From JASLPR01 sp964496475 (lineage in GTDB: Bacteria; Chloroflexota; UBA11872; VXNJ01): a DNA stretch of 49,812 bases. A model generated the notes under the pieces. The model did no database searches and was not told the origin of the DNA. It saw nothing but the letters and a program-made list of their open reading frames with translations. The translations under genes and the position numbers were made by a program. Below are positions 8,739 to 16,639 of the stretch, piece after piece (the stretch's first letter is position 1; the number at the start of each line of letters is the position of its first letter). The stretch is taken from the NCBI GenBank assembly GCA_964496475.1, contig CAZBZS010000013.1, positions 1 through 49,812 on the forward strand, written 5' to 3'.

Positions 8739-9635
8739 TCAGCCTATCGACCGGGCGGCACGCAGTCTGGCACTGCGGCTACGGGGATTGGCGCTGGTTT
8801 CATTCAGTCTGGGGCGGAGGGGCTTCGGGGTGAGGACTTCGAGGCGGCCGGAGCGGGCATGGTCGCGGAAGAAGTTCTTAACGATGCGATCTTCCAGGCT
8901 GTGGAAGGAGATGACGACGATCCTGCCGCCGCCGGCCAGGAGTTCGAGGGCTCCGGCCAGGCCGGACCGTAGGTTGTCGAGCTCATGGTTTACGTAAATT
9001 CGCAGAGCCTGGAAGGTGCGGGTAGCGGGATGGATACGGGCGCGGCGGCCACCATGGGCACGAGCAACTATGCGGGCCAGGTCGGCAGTGGTCGTGATGG
9101 GATTGCGAGAGCGCCGGACGACGATTTCCCGGGCGATCCGGCGGGACCGGCGCTCGTCGCCATACTCAAAGATGATGTCGGCCAATTCTTTCTGCGGGGT
9201 GCGGGCGACGACGTCGGCGGCGGTCTGCCCAGAGGAGCGGTTGTAGCGCATGTCTAGCGGGCCTTCCAGCTGGAAGGAGAAGCCGCGTTCTGAGTCGTCG
9301 ATTTGAAAGGAGGAGAAGCCGAGGTCGAAGATGACGCCATCAACATCGGTAAATCCAGCACCGGTGGCGAGAGCTGTGACGTCGGCGAAGTTGCCGGGGC
9401 GACAGAGGGTGCGATCGCTGAAGGGTTGAAGCGCTTGCTCAAGGCGTTGAATAGCGTCGGGGTCGGCGTCGAGGCAAAATACGCAGCCGTCCGGGTCGCT
9501 GGCGCGCAGGATGGCTTCTGTGTGTCCGCCGTCTCCGGCGGTTGCATCGACATACCTGCGCTCCCTTGCCGGCCGCAGATGCTCCACCAGTTCCGTCGTC
9601 ATGACGGGGAGGTGAATCGTGCGGTCCCCATCCAC
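8739..9635 (-). CDS. rsmH: 16S rRNA (cytosine(1402)-N(4))-methyltransferase RsmH
   Basis: SAM-dependent methyltransferase modifying C1402 of 16S rRNA. The 298-residue product carries the family N-terminal pattern HLPVMTTEL, the SAM loop DATAGDGGHTEAIL, an acidic strand end CLDADPDA, FDLGFSSFQID and the C-terminal VVISFHSLEDRIVKNFF. GTG 9635 is preferred because the conserved His-x-Pro-Val lies only a few residues in, while the next in-frame ATG would cut it away. No Shine-Dalgarno sequence is visible. The GTG directly abuts a strong inverted repeat (see 9636-9698). It lies four bases before the ftsL-like start. Confidence 0.95.
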   Translation of the reverse strand: MDGDRTIHLPVMTTELVEHLRPARERRYVDATAGDGGHTEAILRASDPDGCVFCLDADPDAIQRLEQALQPFSDRTLCRPGNFADVTALATGAGFTDVDGVIFDLGFSSFQIDDSERGFSFQLEGPLDMRYNRSSGQTAADVVARTPQKELADIIFEYGDERRSRRIAREIVVRRSRNPITTTADLARIVARAHGGRRARIHPATRTFQALRIYVNHELDNLRSGLAGALELLAGGGRIVVISFHSLEDRIVKNFFRDHARSGRLEVLTPKPLRPRLNETSANPRSRSARLRAARSIG

Positions 9636-9698
9636 AACTTAGGTGGCGGATGTGGGGTGGAGGGGAGGCTCTTCACCCCACATCTCACGCCCTAAGTT
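9636..9698 (-). promoter_or_regulatory. Two-part stem-loop between mraZ and rsmH
   Basis: An imperfect inverted repeat has arms at 9636-9659 and 9674-9698. The inner 10 bp (ATGTGGGGTG with CACCCCACAT) and the outer 8 bp (AACTTAGG with CCTAAGTT) are perfect. They are separated by a 6-7 nt internal mismatch, around a 14-nt loop. In the transcript the structure begins at the mraZ stop codon and ends one base before the rsmH GTG. No U-tract follows, so it is not a standard terminator. It could set the ratio of MraZ to downstream proteins by processing or by masking the rsmH start. The function is inferred. Confidence 0.6.
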
Positions 9699-10138
9699 GA
9701 AGGAGCGGAATGGGAACTGGCTTCAGCCATGAAATCGGCAGCCTGCTCGTCGAGCAAGCCTTTCTGCCGTTCCCATTCCTCTATGTTCCAGATTTCTATG
9801 CGTTCGCCGGACCCCACGACCGCGACATCTTTTTCGATGCCGGCAGCGGCTCGCAGCGTGGCCGGGATAACGATGCGGCCTTGCTTATCGAAGCCGCAGT
9901 CTTCGGCCGTGGCGAACAATTTGCGACGGGCATTTCGGCCGGCGACGGTGAAGTCGTCGGTGTCGGCCACCCGACCCGCCCGGGCGTTCCATTGGTCCGG
10001 TGGGTAAAAGTCAAGGCACTTTTCGATGCCCTGGGCTAGGACTCCACCGTCTGGGGTCAACTCGCGGAATCTACTGGGCATGGTGAGCCGGCCCTTGGAG
10101 TCGAGCGAGTGTAGATATGTCCCCTTGTAGGAGTGCAT
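9692..10138 (-). CDS. mraZ: Division/cell-wall cluster regulator MraZ
   Basis: DNA-binding protein that forms ring oligomers and regulates its own cluster. The 148-residue product has two SpoVT-AbrB-type halves, residues about 5-50 (SLDSKGRLTMPSRFRE) and about 75-125 (FDKQGRIVIPATLR). Each has the family DxxGRxxxP core. The length is normal. It is the promoter-proximal gene of the cluster. GGG repeats matching the known MraZ-binding pattern lie 18-55 bp upstream of its ATG, which supports autoregulation. Confidence 0.95.
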   Translation of the reverse strand: MHSYKGTYLHSLDSKGRLTMPSRFRELTPDGGVLAQGIEKCLDFYPPDQWNARAGRVADTDDFTVAGRNARRKLFATAEDCGFDKQGRIVIPATLRAAAGIEKDVAVVGSGERIEIWNIEEWERQKGLLDEQAADFMAEASSHSAPST

Positions 10139-10155
10139 TGGCGGTGATTAGCGAT

Positions 10156-10193
10156 CCCGAGAATTCCCGAGAAACGATTCCCACTTTTCCCCA
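10156..10193 (-). promoter_or_regulatory. Candidate MraZ operator (10-bp spaced GGG boxes)
   Basis: Read on the minus strand, TGGGG at 10189-10193 and TGGGA at 10179-10183 are direct repeats exactly 10 bp apart. TCGGGA boxes at 10165-10170 and 10155-10160 form a second pair with the same 10-bp period. Known MraZ operators are TGGGN direct repeats with 5-nt spacers, so the first pair fits exactly. The second pair has CGGG in place of TGGG and is out of phase with the first. The location just upstream of mraZ fits autorepression. Confidence 0.6.
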
Positions 10194-10227
10194 CTTATTG
10201 ACACTTGGAACGTCATATGCGTAGTGA

Positions 10228-10256
10228 ATTGCACCACAATCCCCACCGTGAGTCAA
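10228..10256 (-). promoter_or_regulatory. Candidate sigma-70 promoter for the division cluster
   Basis: On the minus strand a TTGACT -35 element (10251-10256) and a TGCAAT -10 element (10228-10233) are separated by exactly 17 bp. The -35 matches consensus at five of six bases and the -10 at four of six. Transcription would start near 10221, placing the MraZ boxes in the 5' leader. The -10 is weak. Confidence 0.4.
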
Positions 10257-10473
10257 GTAATAGGAGTGAATGCCCTGGTGGGACCGGCTGGTACGGACCC
10301 ATCTGGGATGCGTGTTGCAGATGAAGAAGACAATAAATGAAGCGAAGGAATGCTAACCGGGGCGGAGGTGGAGGAAAGTGGGTGGCCTCTGGCGGGTGGG
10401 GGTTTTGAAGGTGCGTCGGAGATAGGGGAGTTGTAATTGACCTGTGCAGCGGCAACTGAGTGCCGGCAGGGCG
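10257..10473. other. Intergenic gap between rnhA and the mraZ promoter
   Basis: This 217-bp stretch separates the end of the RNase H gene from the mraZ promoter. Open frames crossing it are arginine/proline-rich or lack start signals and resemble no protein. I see no clear terminator hairpin. The plus strand is strongly G-rich. Confidence 0.5.
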
Positions 10474-10950
10474 CTAGATGGGCAGATCGTCGTCTGCGCG
10501 CAGGTCCAGAATTTCGTTGGCCAGGCCATCGGCGTGGTCGTTCGCGCCACGGACAACGTGGGTGAAGGTCACGCGGCTGAAACGGGCGGCGGCCTTCTGG
10601 ACCTGGGTAGCCAAGGTCTTGAGACCGGCGTCTTTGATCTTGTATTCGCCGTTGAGCTGGCGGACGACGAGTTCGCTGTCCAGGCGGCATTCGACTTCGC
10701 CGCAATCCTGGACGTAGGCGACCAAGAGGCCGGTGAGGACGGCTTTGTACTCGGCCTGGTTGTTGGTGAGTTCGCCTAAGGAAAGAGAGATGCGTCCGAT
10801 TGGATCACCGTTGGCATCCCACATCATTATGCCGGCGGCGGATTCGCCGGGATTGCCGCGGCTGGCGCCGTCGGTGTAGATGATTATCTTCTGAGAATCT
10901 TCCAATACAGGTCCGGGGAGGTGGGGAAATGTGTGGCGGCAATGGTACAC
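10474..10950 (-). CDS. rnhA: Ribonuclease HI family protein
   Basis: Endonuclease that cuts the RNA strand of RNA/DNA hybrids. The 158-residue product contains the RNase H fold with its acidic residues in order: YTDGASRGNPG at about 25-35, the glutamate in NNQAEYKAVL, the aspartate in RLDSELVVRQ and a C-terminal NDHADGLAN. The basic handle of Escherichia coli RNase HI is absent, which is common in archaeal-like and Firmicutes-like short forms. The GTG at 10950 has a GGAG six bases upstream. It precedes the division cluster on the same strand but is separated from it by about 335 bp and a separate promoter. Confidence 0.88.
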   Translation of the reverse strand: MYHCRHTFPHLPGPVLEDSQKIIIYTDGASRGNPGESAAGIMMWDANGDPIGRISLSLGELTNNQAEYKAVLTGLLVAYVQDCGEVECRLDSELVVRQLNGEYKIKDAGLKTLATQVQKAAARFSRVTFTHVVRGANDHADGLANEILDLRADDDLPI

Positions 10951-11134
10951 GCCCGCTCCGGGCTGGTACCGGGCATTCGATGGGCAGGTTGGGGGTGGCG
11001 CCGATGGTGGCGTGGGCCCAGGGTTGCAGGTAGGGTATTAGTCCGGGAGTCGGGTGGAGCAAAGAGTTACGCGGAACAGATCGGAAGGCGACTATCCGCC
11101 GACCGACTACGCAGCCATGCGGGAGGCGAGAACG

Positions 11135-12256
11135 ATGCCAGAACTATCAGGCGGACTGCGAGGCGCGACGGTAGCGGATTCGACGATCTGCTTTATCGAC
11201 GGGCAGAAGGGGATACTGGAATATTTCGGCTACCCGATCCAACGGCTGGCGGAGCATTCCACTTTTGAGGAGGTGGTGTTCCTGCTGTGGAACGGACGGC
11301 TGCCAACGGAGGCGGAGCTTGCCGGGCTCGTTGGTGAGCTGAAGGATAATAGGGAGGTTCCGGGAGAGATATGGGAGCTGGCGCGTTCGTTACCGAAAGG
11401 CGCGGTGCCGATGGAGACGCTGCGGACGGCGGTTTCGGCGCTGTCGGCATTCGATCCCGACGGCGACGACAATTCGAACGAGGCGAGCCGCCGGAAGGCG
11501 ATGCGGCTGGTAGCGAAGACGCCCACCGTGGTGGCCGGAATGTATCGGATATCGCAGGGCCAGGACCCGGTGCCGACGGACCGAAACCTGAGTGTGGCCG
11601 CTGATTTCCTCCGTATGCTCAATGGGGAGACACCGACTGAAACGGCGGCGAAGTCGCTGGACGTGGGGCTGGTGCTGCACGCGGAGCATGAGCTGAACGC
11701 CTCGACATTCGCCGGGCGGGTCATAGCGGCGACGGCGTCGGACATTTACTCGTCGGTCACAGGGGCGCTCGGGGCGCTGAAAGGCCCGTTGCACGGTGGC
11801 GCGAACATGGCGGCGATACACATGCTGGAGGAGATCGCCAGACCTGAGAATGCCGAAAGCTATGCGCTGGAGAAACTGGGCCGGCACGAGCTGATCTTCG
11901 GCTTCGGGCACGCCGTGTATAAAACGACGGATCCGAGGGCAGCATTTCTCAAGGTGATGTCGGAGAGGTTGGGAGCGGAAAGCGGCCATTCCAACTACTA
12001 CGACATTTCGGTGATTATGGAAGATGTCATGATGCGGGAGAAGGGTCTCAATGCTAACGTCGATTTCTACTCGGCGTCGGTGTACTGGGATCTGGGAATT
12101 CCGGTTGACCTCTTCACGTCGATCTTCGCGATGAGCCGGATGGCGGGCTGGACGGCCCATATCCTGGAACAGTATGAAATCGCAAAGCTGATCCGACCGC
12201 GGCTGAACTATGTTGGCGCCCACGATGTGAGCTACGTGCCGATCGAAGACCGCTAG
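11135..12256 (+). CDS. gltA: Citrate synthase
   Basis: Condenses acetyl-CoA and oxaloacetate to citrate. The start is placed at ATG 11135, preceded by GGGAGG, although the frame is open 27 codons further upstream. This gives 373 residues, the length of the short citrate synthases. Family landmarks are present: LHAEHELNAS (His182/His185), GPLHGGAN (His220), GFGHAVYK (His259) and the catalytic aspartate in NVDFYSASVY (Asp310). A 2-methylcitrate synthase activity cannot be excluded from these motifs. No prp genes are nearby. It is the only plus-strand gene in the first 26 kb and ends tail-to-tail with the exporter, sharing the bases CTAG. Confidence 0.93.
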   Translation: MPELSGGLRGATVADSTICFIDGQKGILEYFGYPIQRLAEHSTFEEVVFLLWNGRLPTEAELAGLVGELKDNREVPGEIWELARSLPKGAVPMETLRTAVSALSAFDPDGDDNSNEASRRKAMRLVAKTPTVVAGMYRISQGQDPVPTDRNLSVAADFLRMLNGETPTETAAKSLDVGLVLHAEHELNASTFAGRVIAATASDIYSSVTGALGALKGPLHGGANMAAIHMLEEIARPENAESYALEKLGRHELIFGFGHAVYKTTDPRAAFLKVMSERLGAESGHSNYYDISVIMEDVMMREKGLNANVDFYSASVYWDLGIPVDLFTSIFAMSRMAGWTAHILEQYEIAKLIRPRLNYVGAHDVSYVPIEDR

Positions 12257-13704
12257 GGACTCGAGGCTTCGCCGGGACTGTCGGGCCAGCCGAGGATGAA
12301 TTTATCGCGCTGCGGTGGGGTGGGTGGGGCGGTGTCTGGCTCCGGAGGCGCGATGACACGGCCGCGGGTGCTGGCCAAGACGGCGGCGACAAGCAGGAGT
12401 CCGGCGGACCCGTAGTAGCCGGCAGCGAATCCGGACCGCAGAGCCTCTGACGACGCTTCCAGTACTATGCCGCCTCCAGCCGCGAAGATCACGACGGTGG
12501 CGAAGATAGCGCCCCAAATAGCCTGGCCGGAGGCGAAGGCGAAGGTACGTGACCATGACAGGAATCCGCCGGCCAGGCCCAGAATGCTGCGTGGCAGGGA
12601 CCCCATGATTGAACTGGAATTGGGAGACATGAAAAGGCCCTGACCAAAGCCCAGGATGAGCAGGCGGGGGATGATGGTTCTGACAGGGGTGTCGGCATGG
12701 ATGAAGGCCATGCTGGCGATTGAGCCGGACATCAAGAGAATCCCTACGGTGGCCGGGATGCGAGGTCCATAACGGTCGGCGAGCGCGCCGCCGACCATGG
12801 CCAAGGAAACGCTACCGAGGGGGACGAGAGCCATCATAAGGCCGGCCTCGGTGACGGACAGGCCGACGAGATTGTGCAAGAGAAACGGAGTCAGAAGAAT
12901 GATCGCCGCAAGGGCCACAAACGTAAACAGGGCGATCAGGACAGAGAGGCTAAACAGGCGTATCCGGAAGATGGAGAGATTGATTACCGGATACCGGGCC
13001 CGAATCTGGGAGACGATGAAGGTGGAGAAGGCGATGATGGCGACGCCGATCAGTCCGGCAATCAGGGGGGAACTCCAGCCGTGGAGCGGACCCTGCCTGA
13101 GGACATAAACGAGGGGAGCGATCCAGAGCATCAGCAGAACGGCGCCAACGGCGTCGAAGCGCTCGTTTCGAAGGCGAGGTGTTTCCCTGAGGAGCACGAG
13201 CCCGGCGACAAGAGCGACCACGGTGACGGGGACGGGTAGGAGAAATATGAAGCGCCAGCCGAGGGTGTCGGTGATTAGGCCTCCGACAACCGGGCCGGTG
13301 AGAAGGCCGATGGAGACGATGCTGCCGTTGAGGCCCATGGCGCGGCCGCGCTCGCTGGCGGGAAACGCGCCCACCAGCAGGCCGGGCCCGGTTGATTGCA
13401 GCATGGCGGCCCCGACGCTCTGAAATATCCGGAAGCCGATCAGGAATTCCAGGTTGGGACTCAAAAAGCTGAGCAGGGCACCCGATCCGAAGAGGATGAA
13501 TCCAGTGAGCGAGATGCGCTTGCGGCCGATCAGATCGGAGAGTCGGCCAAACGGCAACATGAGGCCGTTCATGCCGATCAGGTAGGCAAGGGCGATCCAC
13601 TGGACGGCGGGGAAGTCCTCGCCGAGATCGTGGGCGATTCTGGGGAGGGAAACGTTGACGCTGCTGGAGTCGAGGGTCGCGATGAACACGCCGCTGCCGA
13701 CCAC
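12253..13704 (-). CDS. DHA2-type MFS multidrug exporter
   Basis: Proton-driven efflux transporter of the 14-helix drug:H+ antiporter group. The 483-residue product shows motif D-like TLDSSSVNVSLP in helix 1, the motif A loop GRLSDLIGRKR between helices 2 and 3, motif C-like GLLTGPVVGGL in helix 5 and about 14 hydrophobic segments. The annotated GTG at 13704 begins inside helix 1. Coding-like sequence with a tryptophan typical of the helix-1 entry continues upstream to a TAA without any ATG, GTG or TTG. Either a rare start codon is used or a base is missing. The stop overlaps that of citrate synthase. Confidence 0.88.
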   Translation of the reverse strand: MVGSGVFIATLDSSSVNVSLPRIAHDLGEDFPAVQWIALAYLIGMNGLMLPFGRLSDLIGRKRISLTGFILFGSGALLSFLSPNLEFLIGFRIFQSVGAAMLQSTGPGLLVGAFPASERGRAMGLNGSIVSIGLLTGPVVGGLITDTLGWRFIFLLPVPVTVVALVAGLVLLRETPRLRNERFDAVGAVLLMLWIAPLVYVLRQGPLHGWSSPLIAGLIGVAIIAFSTFIVSQIRARYPVINLSIFRIRLFSLSVLIALFTFVALAAIILLTPFLLHNLVGLSVTEAGLMMALVPLGSVSLAMVGGALADRYGPRIPATVGILLMSGSIASMAFIHADTPVRTIIPRLLILGFGQGLFMSPNSSSIMGSLPRSILGLAGGFLSWSRTFAFASGQAIWGAIFATVVIFAAGGGIVLEASSEALRSGFAAGYYGSAGLLLVAAVLASTRGRVIAPPEPDTAPPTPPQRDKFILGWPDSPGEASSP

Positions 13705-13869
13705 GAGGACGACTGCCCATTTGTAACGTGGGCCGGGTGCGGACCCGGTGCTGGCGATACCTTTGCCCCCTGATACGCCGAGACGGCGGCCTATGCTATG
13801 AGGTTACCGCCGCCGGGACTCGGCCACCTAGGTTACCCGGAATCGGGAGGCATCTGGATTCGACGGTCG

Positions 13870-14709
13870 CTATTCGACCAGCTGGGTGACCCGCGGGGTA
13901 AGCGGGTTGGAGGATAGTGGTCCCAACTGGCCCTCGATTACGGTGTTGATAAATGTGCCGTTGAGCTCGCCGTCATTCCAGTCAGATGGCGGTCCCTCTA
14001 CATAGAACAGGGAGAAGCCGGTAATCGTTACGTCGCTGCGACCGGGCACGGGCTCGGTGATAATGGGGATCAGCAGGATGTGGGGATTGTCGTCGTCGAT
14101 GCCCTTGAGAGTGCCGTCTGGATTGACCAGGTCGGACCAGCTGTAGTTGGGGTAGGCGCCGATACGTTGCTGGAGGCAGGTGACCGTGGGGCCGACGATG
14201 TTGCCCGGCTCCATGTCGATATTTTGGCCGAAGGAAAAACCACCGACTGGCATGACCAGACCAAAGGGCGCGAGCCCGTCGCTATCGGTCAGCGAGCCGA
14301 CGACGGCGGTGGCGTTGGCGCCGACCTGGGCGGAGTCGATTCCGATGATGGGGCCGAAGAAGAAATTGACGGTCTCGCGGGGGGTCACGCGGATGGTGTC
14401 ATTGGCGGACCAGGTCGGGCCGATGACGATCTCGGCCTGGTCGAGGGTGAGGTTGTTGAGAGCGGCGTACTGGGCAGCCATCTGGGTGGCGGTGGCGGGA
14501 TCGTGAGGAAGATCGGCGATGGCGGCGAGTACGGCGGCGTTCTGGACCCGGACCCGTCGGACATAACCCAGGTCGGCGTCCAACGTGAGAGCACCCATGC
14601 CTCCCATGAGAACGAAGGCGAGACAGAAGAGGATGGGGACCGAGCCGCCGTCCCGGCGCAGGGGGTGGCGATCTGATTGAGGACACGATGGTCTGATCGA
14701 GAAACGCAC
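13870..14709 (-). CDS. TadG-like pilus-assembly/secreted protein
   Basis: A 279-residue protein with a short basic N-terminus (PLRRDGGS), one membrane helix at about residues 24-44 (VPILFCLAFVLMGGMGALTLDADLGY) and a long extracytoplasmic region. The helix plus Asp-x-Gly-Tyr segment is the TadG N-terminal signature; in known systems TadE/TadG are pseudopilins or anchors of Flp pili. No von Willebrand A domain is visible. The start is GTG 14709. It lies directly downstream of the tadE-like gene. No tadA, tadB or tadC gene is in the window, so a pilus role is uncertain. Confidence 0.7.
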   Translation of the reverse strand: MRFSIRPSCPQSDRHPLRRDGGSVPILFCLAFVLMGGMGALTLDADLGYVRRVRVQNAAVLAAIADLPHDPATATQMAAQYAALNNLTLDQAEIVIGPTWSANDTIRVTPRETVNFFFGPIIGIDSAQVGANATAVVGSLTDSDGLAPFGLVMPVGGFSFGQNIDMEPGNIVGPTVTCLQQRIGAYPNYSWSDLVNPDGTLKGIDDDNPHILLIPIITEPVPGRSDVTITGFSLFYVEGPPSDWNDGELNGTFINTVIEGQLGPLSSNPLTPRVTQLVE

Positions 14710-14751
14710 GGCGCAGGTGGGAGCTTATGGCGATGAGGCCGGTGGAGAGCA

Positions 14752-15299
14752 TCATTCGAGGCGCTGAGTGGCGTCGGCGGTGATGCTGATGACACCGCCG
14801 GGCACGAGAACGGCGAATATCGGAGTGATCATGGGAGGTTGTAGATCACCCGGACGTTTAGCGGGTCGCCGGAGGGACCCTGGGCGTTGGCGATTTGCAC
14901 GTTCAGGTTGGCGGAGTTGAGGCTGGCGGCGGCGTTGCGGGTGGCAGCGTCGATTGTCGGGCCGGAGGCGCTGACCGCCCCGGTGCGAGCGCCGTAAGCG
15001 GCAGCATTTGTAATGGTAAGCCACGACTGGAAGCCGCGTCCGAATTCAACGATGCCGAAAAGAATAGATCGAACGAGGGGAAGGATCAGGGCGAATTCAA
15101 CCAGGCTCTGGCCTGTTTCGCGGCGGAAGCCGGAGACGAGCCTGCTTGCTGGACTCTTCCGATCCTCTCCAACCGATTGTTCCTGTGACAACACTAAACC
15201 CGCTCCCACCGGACTCACCAACGGAAACGGGCGTTTGCGCATTTCCCTTCGCAGCCCGGCAAGCTCGATGAGCCCCGTGGCCTTTCGTCCCCGCCTCAC
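14752..15299 (-). pseudogene. TadE-like protein, frameshifted near the C-terminus
   Basis: The N-terminal part shows the TadE signature: TGQSLVEFALILPLVRSILFG, where the glutamate follows a basic segment and begins the helix, then FQSWLTITNAAAYGARTGA. The frame stops at a TGA at 14829-14831 after VIYNLP. The neighbouring frame continues from the same point with MITPIFAVLVPGGVISITA and ends in a typical TadE tail (QRLE) at 14752. A one-base change at the CCC run near 14833-14835 would restore a single protein of about 180 residues. The upstream start is uncertain because the conserved region begins about 65 residues in. TadG follows by about 40 bp. Confidence 0.65.
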
Positions 15300-15412
15300 G
15301 ACGGGTATGCCTTTTTGGTCGAGTGGTTTCTCACCACTCCCGCCGACTGTAGTGGAAGCGGAGGCGCGGGTTTGTAGTCTGCTTTACAAACTTAGACGCG
15401 AAGTGACGAAGG

Positions 15413-15865
15413 TCAAAGCCGGCGGGCCAGCTCCAGGGCGATGGTGACGATCCGGCTGGCGTCGGCGTCGGTGAAGGCGTCGTCGATGGTAATGGTGGCG
15501 AAGCGGCCGACGGCATTCAAGTCCATTCCGCGAACGGTGCTGAGGTCGTCCCGATATTCGTCCAGGAGGTCGTCGGGCAGACGCCGGGCCAGAGTCGAAA
15601 GCGGAATTTCCAGGCGAGGTTCCGGATGGGTGGAATTGGGGCCATAGAGCCACATGAGCGTCAGCGGGCGATCATCCCAAAGTGCCTGTAGCGCTACCCC
15701 GCGAGGGGCGGTTTTCAAATTGCCGCCGGATTCCTGCCAGGAGCGGAACGCAGGGGCGAGTGCAAGGCGGGCATGGCTGCCGAGGCGCTCCAGGAAAGCG
15801 AGGATCGCCGGGGCGATACGGTCGCGACGGGATTCTCCAATATTCAGGGTGGTTCTTCCTAGCAA
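15413..15865 (-). CDS. Hypothetical protein
   Basis: A 150-residue soluble protein that I do not recognise. It is rich in Arg, Leu and Asp, with predicted helices at both ends and a central strand-like segment (LTLMWLYGPN). There is no membrane segment, cysteine pair or known motif. The start would be TTG 15865, with no clear ribosome-binding site. It lies between the CoA-transferase B gene, about 45 bp upstream, and tadE, and could be the last gene of the enolase-lar-CoA-transferase run. Codon use resembles its neighbours, so I believe it is real. Confidence 0.6.
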   Translation of the reverse strand: MLGRTTLNIGESRRDRIAPAILAFLERLGSHARLALAPAFRSWQESGGNLKTAPRGVALQALWDDRPLTLMWLYGPNSTHPEPRLEIPLSTLARRLPDDLLDEYRDDLSTVRGMDLNAVGRFATITIDDAFTDADASRIVTIALELARRL

Positions 15866-15910
15866 TCATGTATGCGGCGAGTTTGGCGCCGGTGGGCAGG
15901 GGGCGCGGGA

Positions 15911-16639
15911 TCAGTCGTGGTCGTTGTAGGCCATGTCCCGGTCCTGCGCGTCGGACTGATCCGATTCCCTGGTCGATTCTTGGGTATCAGGCGGAGAAGG
16001 GGTGGGGCGGTCGTCGATAAGGGGTCCAGCGGTGGCGGCGGAGATTTCGTCCCATTCGACTTCGGGGGCAAGTTCCACCAGATGGAAGGAGCCGTCGTGA
16101 ATTTCCAATACACCGAGCCCGGTGAAGACCATGCTGACGACGCCGCGGGCGGTGAGAGGCAGACTGCATTTTCCGACGAGCTTGGAGTTGCCGTCGCGAG
16201 TGGCGTGGCTCATGCAAATGAGCACTCGCCGGGCCCCGACGACAAGATCCATCGCGCCGCCCATACCGGAATCGACGGATCCTGGGACATGCCAACCGGC
16301 GAGATCTCCTTGCGCATCGACTTCCATGGCACCAAGGATGGCGACATCGACGTGCCCGCCTCGCATCATAGTTACGGCGGTATTGATGTCGAAGAAAGCG
16401 GCGCCGGCGCGGGCGGAGGCGGGACTGCCTTCGGCGTTGGTTATGTCGGGGGCGGCTTTTTGACTATGGGGTCGAGGTCCCAACCCAAGGATGCCGTTTT
16501 CCATATGAAGCATGACCGGCCCCCGTAGGTCGATGTGGTCGGCGACCTGGGCCGGTATGCCAATTCCGATGCTGACGAGTTTTTCGGTGGCCACCGCGGC
16601 GGTTACACGTGCGGCGATTTCACTGGAGGACCAGGGCAT
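15911..16639 (-). CDS. 3-oxoacid CoA-transferase family, subunit B
   Basis: Beta subunit of a family I CoA-transferase, which moves CoA between acyl groups by way of a glutamyl-CoA intermediate. The 242-residue product has the active-site glutamate in the family motif HMENGILGLG (about residues 45-54), then MMRGGHVDVAILGAMEVD, GSGMGGAMDL-type glycine motif and a C-terminal VELAPEV. A charged tail of about 35 residues, rich in Asp, Ser and Pro, extends beyond the usual end. Its ATG follows the subunit A stop directly (TAGATG). The acyl substrate cannot be read from sequence. Confidence 0.9.
   Translation of the reverse strand: MPWSSSEIAARVTAAVATEKLVSIGIGIPAQVADHIDLRGPVMLHMENGILGLGPRPHSQKAAPDITNAEGSPASARAGAAFFDINTAVTMMRGGHVDVAILGAMEVDAQGDLAGWHVPGSVDSGMGGAMDLVVGARRVLICMSHATRDGNSKLVGKCSLPLTARGVVSMVFTGLGVLEIHDGSFHLVELAPEVEWDEISAATAGPLIDDRPTPSPPDTQESTRESDQSDAQDRDMAYNDHD

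Noticed and set aside
10071..10705. Three minus-strand open frames around the mraZ promoter and rnhA
   Set aside because: Compositions are Pro/Arg/Ser-rich and they overlap rnhA or mraZ out of frame.
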